From: an uncultured Anaeroplasma sp.
Lineage (GTDB): Bacteria; Bacillota_I; Bacilli_A; Acholeplasmatales; Anaeroplasmataceae
Assembly: GCA_934216145.1 (NCBI GenBank)
Contig: CAKQBG010000004.1
Coordinates: 1 to 64,000 of the forward strand
Length of the DNA: 64,000 bases
Direction: 5' to 3'
Position numbers and translations under genes: made by a program
Notes under the pieces: model-generated
Told to the model about the DNA's origin: nothing
What the model saw: the letters and a program-made list of their open reading frames with translations, nothing else
Databases searched by the model: none
Shown: positions 8,032-17,443 of the stretch, in pieces
Numbering within the stretch: position 1 is the first letter of the stretch
Layout: the number at the start of each line of letters is the position of its first letter

Positions 8032-10668
8032 TTATTTCTTTCTTGGATACTTAATATTAGCTTGCGCACTAGCTAATCTAGCTACAGGCACTCTAAATGG
8101 AGAACAAGAAACATAATCTAAACCAGCATTATGATAGAATTCAACTGATTTAGGATCTCCACCAGTTTCACCGCATACACCAATATGTAAATCATTTCTA
8201 GTCATACGACCTAACTTTGTAGCATTAGTAATAAGCTTACCAACACCATTTTGATCTAAAGTCTTAAATGGATTTTCTTCTAAAATCTTATTTTCATAAT
8301 AAGCAGGTAAGAACTTATCTGCATCATCTCTTGAGAATCCCATAGTCATTTGAGTTAAATCATTTGTACCAAATGAGAAGAATTCTGCTTCTTTTGCGAT
8401 TTCATCAGCAAGTAATGCTGCTCTTGGAATTTCAATCATTGTACCAACATGATACTTCATATCTAATCCTGATTCAGCTATTAATGCATCAGCAGTTTTA
8501 GTAATAATATTCTTAACGAACTTTAATTCCTTAACATCTAATACAAGTGGTACCATAATTTCAGGAGTAATTATTTTACCAAGCTTTCTTGATACATTTA
8601 TTGCTGCCTTAATAATAGCGTTAACCTGCATTACACAAATTTCAGGATATGTAACAGCTAATCTACATCCTCTATGACCCATCATAGGATTAGCTTCCTT
8701 TAATTCCTTTATTTTTTCATTAATTTGTTCAACAGTCTTATTAGTAGCATTAGCTAATTCTAAAATTAAATCATCCTCATGAGGTAAGAATTCATGTAGA
8801 GGTGGATCTAATAAACGAACATTAACATTTAAGCCATCCATAATCTCATAAAGCTTTTCAAAATCACCTTGTTGAATAGGCTCAAGCTCATTTAAGGCAC
8901 TAACCCTTTCTTCCTTAGTTTCAGCTAAAATCATCTTTCTCATAATAAAGATTCTATCCTTTTGGAAGAACATATGCTCAGTACGGCATAAACCAATACC
9001 TTCAGCTCCAAAATCTAATGCTTGCTTTGCATCTAATGGAGTATCAGCATTAGTTCTAACATTTAAAGCTCTTCTCTCATCAACCCACTTCATTAATCTA
9101 CCAAAATAACCAGTAGTTAAATCAGGATTAACAAGCTTAATAGCTCCTAAATAAACATTACCTGTATTACCATCAACAGAGAAAGTATCAGTATCTTTAT
9201 AAACCTTATCTTCAATAGTAACTGTTCTAGTTTCCTCATCAATAATAGCATCACTACATCCACAAACACAGCATTTACCCATACCACGAGCTACTACTGC
9301 AGCATGAGATGTCATACCACCACGCATAGTTAATACAGCCTCAGCTGCTACCATACCTGTAATATCCTCAGGTGATGTCTCACTACGAACTAAAATAACC
9401 TTTTCACCATTCTTATGGCGTAATTGTGCTTCTTCTGCACTAAAAGCAAGCTTACCAACACCAGCACCAGGTCCAGCAGCTAATCCTCTAGCAACAGGAG
9501 TCTTTGACGCTAAATCATCTTTATCAAAATTAGGTAATAATAGCTTATCAAAACTCATTGCGTCAATTCTTAAAACAGCCTCATCCTCTGTAATTAAACC
9601 CTCATCTACCATATCACAAGCCATCTTTAATGCAGCATTAGGCGTTCTTTTACCATTTCTAGTTTGTAGGAAATATAAATGTCCATCCTCAACAGTAAAC
9701 TCCATATCCTGCATATCTCTATAATGATGCTCCATCTTTTCAATAGTATACATAAATTCCTTATATACCTCAGGCATACGCTTAGCAAGCTCTGAAATAT
9801 TAAGTGGAGTTCTAATGCCCGCAACAACATCCTCACCCTGAGCATTTGGTAAATACTCAGCTGAAACAACCTTTTCACCTGTTCTAGGATCACGAGAGAA
9901 GGCAACACCAGTACCACTTGTTTCACCCTTATTACCAAAGGCCATAGACTGAACATTTACAGCAGTACCCCATGAATAAGGAATATTATTCATCATACGA
10001 TAAACATTAGCACGAGGATTATCCCAAGAACGGAATACAGCAGTAATAGCTTCAATTAGCTGTACATAAGGATCAGTTGGGAATTCTTCATTAAATACAC
10101 TCTTATAATAATCCTTATACTTATTTACAAGCTCCTTAAGCTCTGATGCTGTAACCTCAGTATCAAGCTTATATCCCTTACTTTTCTTTAGATCCTCAAG
10201 CATATTATCCATTTCAGTTCTTGGATGATTCTTTGCAATGTTAGTGAACATTAAAATAAATCTTCTATAGCTATCATAAGCAAATCTTTCATTACCTGTT
10301 TCATTCGCAAGTGCGCTAACAGTAGTTTCATTTAAACCTAAATTTAAAATAGTATCCATCATACCAGGCATTGATACTCTAGCACCACTTCTTACAGATA
10401 CTAATAATGGATTTTTATTTCCACCAAAAATCTTACCAGTTTTTTCCTCTACTTTATTAATAGCCTTATATATTTCTTCAATTAATTCATCATTTAAGCT
10501 TTCATTATTATTGTAATATAAGCTACAAGCCTCAGTAGTAATAGTAAATCCTTCAGGAATTGATACTCCAATATGAGTCATTTCTGCAAGACCTGCACCC
10601 TTTCCACCTAATAGCTCCTTACCTAAACCATAAGCTTCTTCAAAATGATAAACGTACTTCTTTTCCAT
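8032..10668 (-). CDS. ppdK: Pyruvate, phosphate dikinase
   Basis: This 878-residue enzyme interconverts pyruvate, ATP and phosphate with PEP, AMP and pyrophosphate in the cytosol; in PPi-based anaerobes it often works with glycolysis. The N-terminal ATP-grasp half opens with FEEAYGLGKELLGGKGAGLAEM-type sequence. The central swivelling domain has RGGMTSHAAVVARG with phospho-carrier His455. The C-terminal TIM-barrel pyruvate/PEP domain has GVCGETGGDP with catalytic Cys832. Length and residue numbers match the well-studied clostridial enzyme. It is monocistronic, with a promoter and an upstream cre box, and is followed by a bidirectional terminator. The start has AAAGGGG upstream. No defect is seen. 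Confidence 0.97.
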   Translation of the reverse strand: MEKKYVYHFEEAYGLGKELLGGKGAGLAEMTHIGVSIPEGFTITTEACSLYYNNNESLNDELIEEIYKAINKVEEKTGKIFGGNKNPLLVSVRSGARVSMPGMMDTILNLGLNETTVSALANETGNERFAYDSYRRFILMFTNIAKNHPRTEMDNMLEDLKKSKGYKLDTEVTASELKELVNKYKDYYKSVFNEEFPTDPYVQLIEAITAVFRSWDNPRANVYRMMNNIPYSWGTAVNVQSMAFGNKGETSGTGVAFSRDPRTGEKVVSAEYLPNAQGEDVVAGIRTPLNISELAKRMPEVYKEFMYTIEKMEHHYRDMQDMEFTVEDGHLYFLQTRNGKRTPNAALKMACDMVDEGLITEDEAVLRIDAMSFDKLLLPNFDKDDLASKTPVARGLAAGPGAGVGKLAFSAEEAQLRHKNGEKVILVRSETSPEDITGMVAAEAVLTMRGGMTSHAAVVARGMGKCCVCGCSDAIIDEETRTVTIEDKVYKDTDTFSVDGNTGNVYLGAIKLVNPDLTTGYFGRLMKWVDERRALNVRTNADTPLDAKQALDFGAEGIGLCRTEHMFFQKDRIFIMRKMILAETKEERVSALNELEPIQQGDFEKLYEIMDGLNVNVRLLDPPLHEFLPHEDDLILELANATNKTVEQINEKIKELKEANPMMGHRGCRLAVTYPEICVMQVNAIIKAAINVSRKLGKIITPEIMVPLVLDVKELKFVKNIITKTADALIAESGLDMKYHVGTMIEIPRAALLADEIAKEAEFFSFGTNDLTQMTMGFSRDDADKFLPAYYENKILEENPFKTLDQNGVGKLITNATKLGRMTRNDLHIGVCGETGGDPKSVEFYHNAGLDYVSCSPFRVPVARLASAQANIKYPRKK

Positions 10669-10712
10669 AATAATTTCTACCCCTTTAATACCAAAAAAAT
10701 GCGTACTTGTCC

Positions 10713-10740
10713 ATTATACACTATAGAAATAAAAAAACAA
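10713..10740 (-). promoter_or_regulatory. ppdK promoter
   Basis: The minus strand has TATAAT (10713-10718), preceded at 16 bases by TTGTTT (10735-10740). This gives an RNA start near 10706, about 38 bases before the ATG. Confidence 0.65.
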
Positions 10741-10758
10741 TATTTTTCATGAATATTT

Positions 10759-10772
10759 TGAAAGCGTTAACA
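10759..10772. promoter_or_regulatory. cre box (CcpA-type operator) upstream of ppdK
   Basis: TGAAAGCGTTAACA matches the consensus TGWAARCGYTWNCW at every position. Its centre is about 59 bases upstream of the predicted RNA start, outside the promoter hexamers. In Bacillus, cre sites at similar distance upstream (for example ackA) mediate activation by CcpA. No ccpA gene is in the window. Confidence 0.65.
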
Positions 10773-10814
10773 ACTTTTTGGTATTTTTGGCAAAAATATG
10801 CTCATACAAAATGA

Positions 10815-10857
10815 AAAAGCAATGAAATTAACATATAATGCTAATTACATTGCTTTT
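10815..10857. terminator. Terminator after the SNF2 helicase
   Basis: AAAAGCAATG (10815-10824) pairs with CATTGCTTTT (10848-10857), extended by an AATTA/TAATT inner stem. On minus a T-run follows (GCTTTTTC). Confidence 0.7.
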
Positions 10858-10957
10858 AAATATTTAATATACTAATACAAACTATATTATTTTAAAATTA
10901 GAAAATCACATAAATAGTTTTATGAAATATCACTCTAAACTATCTATCATAAACTTT

Positions 10958-13900
10958 TTAATTCAAAATAAATTGTAAATCAGATAAAGAAATAGAACTA
11001 ATTCTTTCATCATTATTAGCAATTAATTTATCAATAATATCCTTCTTCATATTTTGAAGTTCTAATACTCTTTGTTCAATAGAATTCTCACAAATAAGTT
11101 TAATAACCTCAACATTTCTAGTTTGACCAATACGATGGGCTCTATCTGTTGCCTGATTCTCAGCACTACTATTCCACCAAGGATCAACGTGAATAACAGT
11201 ATCAGCACCAACTAAATTCAAACCAGTACCTCCAGCCTTTAAAGATATTAAGAAAATAGGAGTATTATTGTTATTAAACTTATTACACATCATCAATCTA
11301 TCTTTAGCATCAGTATCACCTGTAATCTTATAATACTCAATACCCTTTTCCTTCAAAAATTTCTCTATTATTTCTAAAGCCTTAACAAATTGAGAGAAAA
11401 TAAGTATACGATGAGAATTAGCTAAATACTCAGTAATAATTTCTTCTAATAGCTCCATCTTTGCACTAGATTCAAAATAATCTTCTAAAAACATACTAGG
11501 ATCAATACATATTTGTCTTAATCTAGTTAATAAAGGTAAAACATCAAATGCTTTTCCACCAATCATTAATCTATCCTTAGCCTCATTACAAATAGAATCA
11601 TAAAGCTTTCTTTGTTCATTATTCATCTCACATGTAACAATTCTTTCAAATTTAGGAGGTAAATCCTTTAATACATCCTTCTTTGTTCTTCTTAAAATAA
11701 ATGGGGCTACCTTTTTAGCAATTGAATCAGTATAATTAGGGTCATGTAAATATCTACTCTTAAATGCTGATAAATCCTCAAAATACTGTGGCATTAAAAA
11801 ATCAAAAATACTCCATAAATCAATAACATTATTCTCAATAGGTGTACCAGTTAAGGCATATCTATAAGAAGCCTTGATAATCTTAACATTAACAGACTTT
11901 TTAGCATTAACATTTTTAATAGCTTGAGCTTCATCAAGAATTAAAAAATTAAAACCTTGCTTAATAAATTCAATATCTCTACCTAATGAATCATAGGATA
12001 TTATATAAATAACCTTTTCATCCTCACTAATATTAGAAATAACATCTCTTCTTTCAGCTTGATTACCATAAATTTCTTTTACTATAAGACTAGGAGCAAA
12101 TTTATTAAACTCTGTTTTCCAGTTAAAAATCAAACTCTTTGGACAAACAACTAAAGATGGTCTTTTTTCTAAATCAGCTAATATTAATGTAATAATTTGT
12201 AAAGTCTTACCAAGACCCATATCATCAGCTAAAATACCACCCATATGATACTTCTTTAATACTGATAACCATTTATAACCCGAAACCTGGTAATCTCTCA
12301 ATTTTGCATCAACCTTAGGTAATAAAATATTACTATCCTTATAAGTAGAAATCTCATTTACCATATTCTCTAAATACTCATCAATTTCACAATTATTACT
12401 ATGAGCATAAGCTTTTACGGCTTGGTATACTGGTAATGTATATCTTTCTAATGGTTTAGATTCATTTATTCTCAAATCCTTAATAGTCTGATAAAACTCC
12501 ATAGCCTCAGGATTATCTAAATCAATAATCTTATTTTCACCTAATAAAGCAAACTTTCTTTTTCTCTTTAAAGCCTTGAATATATTCTTAAGTTCCTCTT
12601 CAGAATATTCAGATTCAACTAAAAAAGCCTCAAGCATATTATTTTCATATTGAATCCTAACAATAGGCGCATTAATATTTGAAACACTCTTATTATTAAT
12701 TGTATCTGATAAATAAACATTAGCTAAGCTTCTTAAATAAGAAAAATCCATTTTAAAGAATTCAAGCTGATCTTCTTCATTACTCATTAATCCATCTACA
12801 AATCCTAATTGCTTCAAATATTCATTATATGTATTAACCTTAGATAAATCTCCACCTTGAATTAATTTATCGGGTAAAATAATTTCTCCATCCTTTTCAA
12901 ATGTATTCTTAACGCTAATATTTTCATCATACCAATCAAAATAAGCATTTATCTCAACATTATTTATCTTAAAATCATTACTAAGAGTAGAATCTATTTC
13001 TATTTTATCAATAAATCTAGAATAAATTACATCTCTAAATTTCTCCTTGATAGGTTCAATACTTAAATTATTATTGTTATAGAAAAACTTTAATAAAGGA
13101 ATTTCATTTTTATTAATATCAGCTAAATTTATTTCATTGGAATTATAATTAATAATATAAACATAATCTGACATAAAAAGAAGCTTATATTTATAATCAA
13201 ATTTAAATTTTATTACATAATTTTCATCAATAAAATATCTAACAGGTTTCTTTTCTAAATTAATTAATATAGGCTTATCATCTAAGTAAATATAGCTTTT
13301 ATCTAATATATTAAATACCTTATTCATATTAGAATCCTTAAGAGCTACTCCATAATATGTCCTATATCCTAAATCCATTTCAAAATAGATTTCAATTAAA
13401 TATTTAATTAATGTACTATATGGCTCTATTAAATTATCTGGATTATGAGAAAAAATTAAATTTTTACCATATTTCTTAATTTCATTACAAAGAAAAGAAT
13501 CCAATAAATCTCCTAAGGATTTAATCTTATACATTTGCTTAATACCTATTTTCACAGTTAAATCCCTAGGATTATCAGATGACATATAAATATCAAGCTT
13601 AGCCTTTTCACCTCTAGAAATATTAGTATCCATATTCTTCATACTACTACTAAAACTATCTATGGCATTTTCTAAAACCTTAAAATCCTCTTCAAATTTT
13701 TTCTTTTTTATAGAGTCCTTAGTTTTTTCAATATCATTATTAATATTCTCTCCATAATTATCCATAGCATAATCTAAAATGAAATTACCAAGATGAAGAT
13801 CACTAAATACCTCTAAGCTTTCTAAATAATAATCATTATCAATCTTTTTAGCACTTGCGATAGAAATATTTTCAAAATTCAAATTAATCTCAAGGTGTAT

Positions 13901-15373
13901 TTCTTTATTACGTTCATAAACATTATATTTCAAATCAAAATAATAAAATAAATCATCTGTATTTATTTTCATATAGCTTGGCTTTGATGTATTTTTATCA
14001 TTTAATAATTCTTCTAAAAGAAGAGGCTCAGTTTGTTGATATCTTTTTTCTATTGCTGGAACTAAATATCTAGAATGAGGTAATTTTTTAAAAATATTAA
14101 TTATAATCATTTTTAAAGGAGTAGGGCTTACATAATATTTATTTTTAAGTAATAAAGCGAATTCTCTTGGTTTACTTAAATATCTCTCATAATTATTTTC
14201 TATATATTTACAAAAATAATCAGAGTTAAAATAATTTAATGCTTTTAAAGCACTATCAATAGTTAATCTATTCATTCTATTATTTTTTTGTAGTAGCTCA
14301 GCATGAGAATTAGACATTAATACTAAATTTTCCTCATTTAATCTATCTATTATTAGATTACAATTAGAGCTATCTGTCATTCCTCTTATTTTTAAATCAT
14401 CATAATGACGATTTAATTCTTCATCACTTACATATAATAATGCTTCCTTTAAATAATCAACTAAAGAAGATGTTGAACCATAATATGTAAAATAATTAAC
14501 CATTAAAGATTCATATCTACCATTTATATAATCATTAAACAATATAGATTCTCTATCAGAATTATTTATAGGATATCCAATTCCATTAATTATTCTTGTT
14601 TTATTTCTATAATAGGTATTATATATATTATTAACTAAATCTTTATTATCACAAATAAAATCAACATAATTAGAAAGTCTAGATGATAATACAAATAGCT
14701 TAACATATAATAATATTATTGCCTTGTCTAAATAATTATTTAATTCAATTAAAAATGCTAGTTTTTCATCATTATTAAAACTTATTAAATTATTTTCATA
14801 TTCTTTAAACTTAAAAATAGGATAAATACCAACATAGTCATATTCATTAAAAAGAAAATAATTACTATATAAAGATTTACCAGTGTTTCTAATTATATTC
14901 TCATTAGCATTTAAAGAATTAGTATTATTAAGATCTATTTCTCTTAATCTATTAATAATATCTTTAATAACAAGTAATACTGCTACACTATGCTTACAAT
15001 TTATAACAACAGGACAAGTACATAAAAATTCAGTTTTAAATTTTATTAAAACATCATAAGAATTAGAGCCTGTAACTTTAGCATAAAAGCGGCCATTTTT
15101 AATATAAAATCGCTCTATTCTTCCCTCTTTATAATACCTTTCACCACGTTCAATTGTTTGAAGCTTAAAATCACTAAATAAATCATCACTATTTAATTTT
15201 TTTATAAATTCTTCAGGAATCTCTACAAGCATTTTTTTATCTAAATCAATAAATTCCTTTGATATCACTCTTTCTCCAAATGATTCAAAATATATTGTAA
15301 AAAAATCATTTTCTACTTTTGTTACAATTCCCCAAAGTAATGTTTTATGAAAAATAATACTACCTTTTACCAT
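10958..15373 (-). CDS. SWIM zinc-finger SNF2-family helicase
   Basis: This 1471-residue protein has a SWIM zinc finger (CTCPVVINCKH, about residues 117-128). A long middle region of bacterial SNF2-associated type follows, then a C-terminal SNF2 ATPase core (about 1035-1471). The core shows LRDYQVSGYKWL (motif Q/0), ADDMGLGKT (Walker A near 1050), LDEAQ (Walker B), LTGTP, LILRRTKKDV, and a helicase-C half with LISLKAGGTGLNL and DRAHRIGQ. It should be a DNA translocase that remodels protein-DNA or transcription complexes, like HepA/YwqA. It forms its own unit: GGAGG before the ATG, a terminator on each side. A housekeeping or DNA-repair role is likely; a defence role is possible but has no local support. 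Confidence 0.93.
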   Translation of the reverse strand: MVKGSIIFHKTLLWGIVTKVENDFFTIYFESFGERVISKEFIDLDKKMLVEIPEEFIKKLNSDDLFSDFKLQTIERGERYYKEGRIERFYIKNGRFYAKVTGSNSYDVLIKFKTEFLCTCPVVINCKHSVAVLLVIKDIINRLREIDLNNTNSLNANENIIRNTGKSLYSNYFLFNEYDYVGIYPIFKFKEYENNLISFNNDEKLAFLIELNNYLDKAIILLYVKLFVLSSRLSNYVDFICDNKDLVNNIYNTYYRNKTRIINGIGYPINNSDRESILFNDYINGRYESLMVNYFTYYGSTSSLVDYLKEALLYVSDEELNRHYDDLKIRGMTDSSNCNLIIDRLNEENLVLMSNSHAELLQKNNRMNRLTIDSALKALNYFNSDYFCKYIENNYERYLSKPREFALLLKNKYYVSPTPLKMIIINIFKKLPHSRYLVPAIEKRYQQTEPLLLEELLNDKNTSKPSYMKINTDDLFYYFDLKYNVYERNKEIHLEINLNFENISIASAKKIDNDYYLESLEVFSDLHLGNFILDYAMDNYGENINNDIEKTKDSIKKKKFEEDFKVLENAIDSFSSSMKNMDTNISRGEKAKLDIYMSSDNPRDLTVKIGIKQMYKIKSLGDLLDSFLCNEIKKYGKNLIFSHNPDNLIEPYSTLIKYLIEIYFEMDLGYRTYYGVALKDSNMNKVFNILDKSYIYLDDKPILINLEKKPVRYFIDENYVIKFKFDYKYKLLFMSDYVYIINYNSNEINLADINKNEIPLLKFFYNNNNLSIEPIKEKFRDVIYSRFIDKIEIDSTLSNDFKINNVEINAYFDWYDENISVKNTFEKDGEIILPDKLIQGGDLSKVNTYNEYLKQLGFVDGLMSNEEDQLEFFKMDFSYLRSLANVYLSDTINNKSVSNINAPIVRIQYENNMLEAFLVESEYSEEELKNIFKALKRKRKFALLGENKIIDLDNPEAMEFYQTIKDLRINESKPLERYTLPVYQAVKAYAHSNNCEIDEYLENMVNEISTYKDSNILLPKVDAKLRDYQVSGYKWLSVLKKYHMGGILADDMGLGKTLQIITLILADLEKRPSLVVCPKSLIFNWKTEFNKFAPSLIVKEIYGNQAERRDVISNISEDEKVIYIISYDSLGRDIEFIKQGFNFLILDEAQAIKNVNAKKSVNVKIIKASYRYALTGTPIENNVIDLWSIFDFLMPQYFEDLSAFKSRYLHDPNYTDSIAKKVAPFILRRTKKDVLKDLPPKFERIVTCEMNNEQRKLYDSICNEAKDRLMIGGKAFDVLPLLTRLRQICIDPSMFLEDYFESSAKMELLEEIITEYLANSHRILIFSQFVKALEIIEKFLKEKGIEYYKITGDTDAKDRLMMCNKFNNNNTPIFLISLKAGGTGLNLVGADTVIHVDPWWNSSAENQATDRAHRIGQTRNVEVIKLICENSIEQRVLELQNMKKDIIDKLIANNDERISSISLSDLQFILN

Positions 15374-15394
15374 AGTTCCTCCCTAATAAGAAAA

Positions 15395-15426
15395 ACTCTT
15401 ATTAAATATTATAAAATAATAAGAGT
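15395..15426 (-). terminator. Terminator after the DUF1846 gene
   Basis: ACTCTTATTA (15395-15404) pairs with TAATAAGAGT (15417-15426); on minus GTTTTTC follows, immediately upstream of the SNF2 ribosome site. Confidence 0.65.
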
Positions 15427-15439
15427 ATATTTGAATCAA

Positions 15440-16927
15440 TTACTCATGAAATATTTTGTTTTCATCCCTTAAATTAGGAGAACAAGTTAAATTAACATTT
15501 AATCTCTTTAATATTTTTTCATCACTAACTGAAAGAATCTTAGAAGAATGAGCCTCACAGAATCTTAATTCCTCTAAATGGTCTAATGCTCTTTTCGCAA
15601 CAGGAGATGTTGTTGCGGTAATAGATAATGCTAATAATATTTCATCCGCTCTAAGCTTTGGACGCTTAGAACCAAAGTGACTCATTTTTAAATCTATAAT
15701 AGGCTTTAATACATTTTCTGAAATAATAGGTAAATCATCAGGAATATTAGATAAATACTTTAAACTATTTAATAGCATTGCAGAGGTTGCTGATAACATT
15801 TCAGATGACTTTCCAGTAATAATTTTACCATCATAAAGCTCTATCGCAATTGCAGAGGAATGAGCCTCCTCAAACTTTTTTATTGCAGCTTCAACTACAG
15901 GTCTATCAGAAATATTAACTCCAGCGCTCTTTAATAAAAGCTCATTTTTAGAAACAATAGTATTACTACATAAACCAAGCTTATGCTGACATAAAGCATG
16001 GAAGTATCTTCTAATTATCTCTTGTTCAGCTGCCTTTGATACTACCTCATTATCTAAAATACAATATCCTGCCATATTAACACCCATATCAGTTGGAGAT
16101 GAATATGGAGACGATCCATATATTTTTATAAACATTGATTTTAATACAGGGAAGATATCAATATCTCTATTATAGTTAACTACTGCTTCTCCATATGCCT
16201 CTAAATGAAATGGATCAATCATATTTACATCATTTAAATCTGTTGTTGCAGCCTCATAAGCTAAATTAACAGGATGCTTAAGTGGTAGATTCCAAATTGG
16301 GAATGTTTCAAACTTAGCATAACCTGATTTAATACCATTTTTATAATCATGATATAGCTGAGATAAGCATGTAGCCATTTTACCAGAACCAGGTCCTGGT
16401 GCTGTTACAACTACTAATTCTTTTTTGGTTTTAATATAATCATTTCTTCCATAGCCCTCATCAGAAATAACATAATCTACATCAGATGGATAGCCTGGAA
16501 TTGTATAATGATGATAAACTGCTATACCAAAGCTTTTTAATTGATTTTCAAATTTAATAGCTAATGGCTGACTATTAAAGCGAGATAATACAATAGAACC
16601 AATATATAATCCCTTACTTCTATAAGCATCAATTAATCTTAATACATCTAAATCATAGGTAATACCTAAATCAGCACGAATTTTATTATTTTCAATATCA
16701 TCTGAATTGATAACAATTATCATTTCAACCTGATCCTTAAGCTCTAATAATAGCTGGAGCTTAGCATCTACTGCAAAGCCTGGTAATACTCTTGATGCAT
16801 GACAATCATCAAATATTTTTCCACCAAATTCAAGATAAAGTTTTCCACCAAACTGGTTAATTCTTTTTCTAATATTCTCAGATTGCATTTTTAAATATTT
16901 AGCATTGTCAAATCCTATTTTTTTCAT
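15440..16927 (-). CDS. DUF1846 family protein
   Basis: The 495-residue protein matches DUF1846 (PF08903) over its length: KLYLEFGGKIFDDCHASRVL near residue 30, VVTAPGPGSGKMATCLSQLY (a P-loop-like Gly-rich turn), and NPVNLAYEAATTDL-type sequence. The family is widespread in Firmicutes; structures are known but the reaction is not, so no activity is claimed. I place the start at the ATG at 16927, which has GTGAGGA upstream. An ATG 33 bases earlier overlaps a TATAAT box (16959-16964) and would lie before the RNA start. It is a single-gene unit ending at the 15395-15426 terminator. Confidence 0.85.
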   Translation of the reverse strand: MKKIGFDNAKYLKMQSENIRKRINQFGGKLYLEFGGKIFDDCHASRVLPGFAVDAKLQLLLELKDQVEMIIVINSDDIENNKIRADLGITYDLDVLRLIDAYRSKGLYIGSIVLSRFNSQPLAIKFENQLKSFGIAVYHHYTIPGYPSDVDYVISDEGYGRNDYIKTKKELVVVTAPGPGSGKMATCLSQLYHDYKNGIKSGYAKFETFPIWNLPLKHPVNLAYEAATTDLNDVNMIDPFHLEAYGEAVVNYNRDIDIFPVLKSMFIKIYGSSPYSSPTDMGVNMAGYCILDNEVVSKAAEQEIIRRYFHALCQHKLGLCSNTIVSKNELLLKSAGVNISDRPVVEAAIKKFEEAHSSAIAIELYDGKIITGKSSEMLSATSAMLLNSLKYLSNIPDDLPIISENVLKPIIDLKMSHFGSKRPKLRADEILLALSITATTSPVAKRALDHLEELRFCEAHSSKILSVSDEKILKRLNVNLTCSPNLRDENKIFHE

Positions 16928-16958
16928 AAAATCCTCACAAGTTTTTATATTCTTAACC

Positions 16959-16964
16959 ATTATA
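16959..16964 (-). promoter_or_regulatory. -10 box of the DUF1846 gene
   Basis: TATAAT on minus, about 32 bases before the chosen start codon; no convincing -35 is seen. The box overlaps the longer reading frame's first ATG and argues for the shorter start. Confidence 0.4.
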
Positions 16965-17150
16965 CTATTAAATTAAATAAAAATAAATATCCAAAATAAT
17001 TATTCATATATTGACCATTTTAAGAGTTTTAATTTAAGAAGCATATTAAATACTAGTCTTTGGTATTAAAATTAAAAAAAAAGCTATTTTCGCATTAATA
17101 TTAAGAATCTAAAGTAAAGGTAGCTAGTGTATACAAATATAATATAAAAA

Positions 17151-17174
17151 AGCTATACACCAAAGTATATAGCT
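17151..17174 (-). terminator. Terminator after rqcP
   Basis: AGCTATA (17151-17157) pairs with TATAGCT (17168-17174), followed on minus by TTTTTTAT. It closes the tilS-hpt-ftsH-rqcP operon. Confidence 0.65.
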
Positions 17175-17180
17175 GATTTA

Positions 17181-17441
17181 TTAAATATCCTTTTTTTCTT
17201 CACTAACAAATTCATATAATGTAGTAGCTAAAGCCTTTTTAGTAGTTGCCTCTAATGAGGTAACTCTAACAGTAACTCTTTTACTACCAAACTCAATTGT
17301 TATAGTATCTCCAATATGAAGCTCTTTTGATGGTTTAGCCACCTGATTGTTTACATAAATTCTTTCAGATTCAGCAACCTCTTTTGCTAGAGTTCTTCTT
17401 TTTATAAGTCTAGATACCTTTAAATATTTATCAAGTCTCAT
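17181..17441 (-). CDS. rqcP: S4-domain RNA-binding protein RqcP (YabO/HslR type)
   Basis: 86 residues consisting almost wholly of an S4 RNA-binding domain: MRLDKYLKVSRLIKRRTLAK, then YVNNQVAKPSKELHIGDTI. In Bacillus, RqcP (YabO) binds stalled 50S subunits with RqcH and peptidyl-tRNA and helps add alanine tails in ribosome quality control. The gene lies 2 bases after ftsH and is the last in the operon. In Bacillus yabO sits upstream of tilS-hprT-ftsH, so the gene set is conserved but the order has changed. Hsp15 from proteobacteria is a relative, but length and context favour RqcP. Confidence 0.85.
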   Translation of the reverse strand: MRLDKYLKVSRLIKRRTLAKEVAESERIYVNNQVAKPSKELHIGDTITIEFGSKRVTVRVTSLEATTKKALATTLYEFVSEEKKDI

Positions 17442-17443
17442 TA

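Noticed and set aside
9627..9956. Minus-strand frame inside ppdK, and similar internal frames in other genes (for example 29095-29410, 42085-42273)
   Set aside because: Alternative frames of well-supported genes, with no start signals and no family match.
17040..17150. Possible riboswitch or small RNA between the DUF1846 and rqcP genes
   Set aside because: Only AT-rich sequence and the rqcP terminator are visible; no known aptamer motif was recognised.
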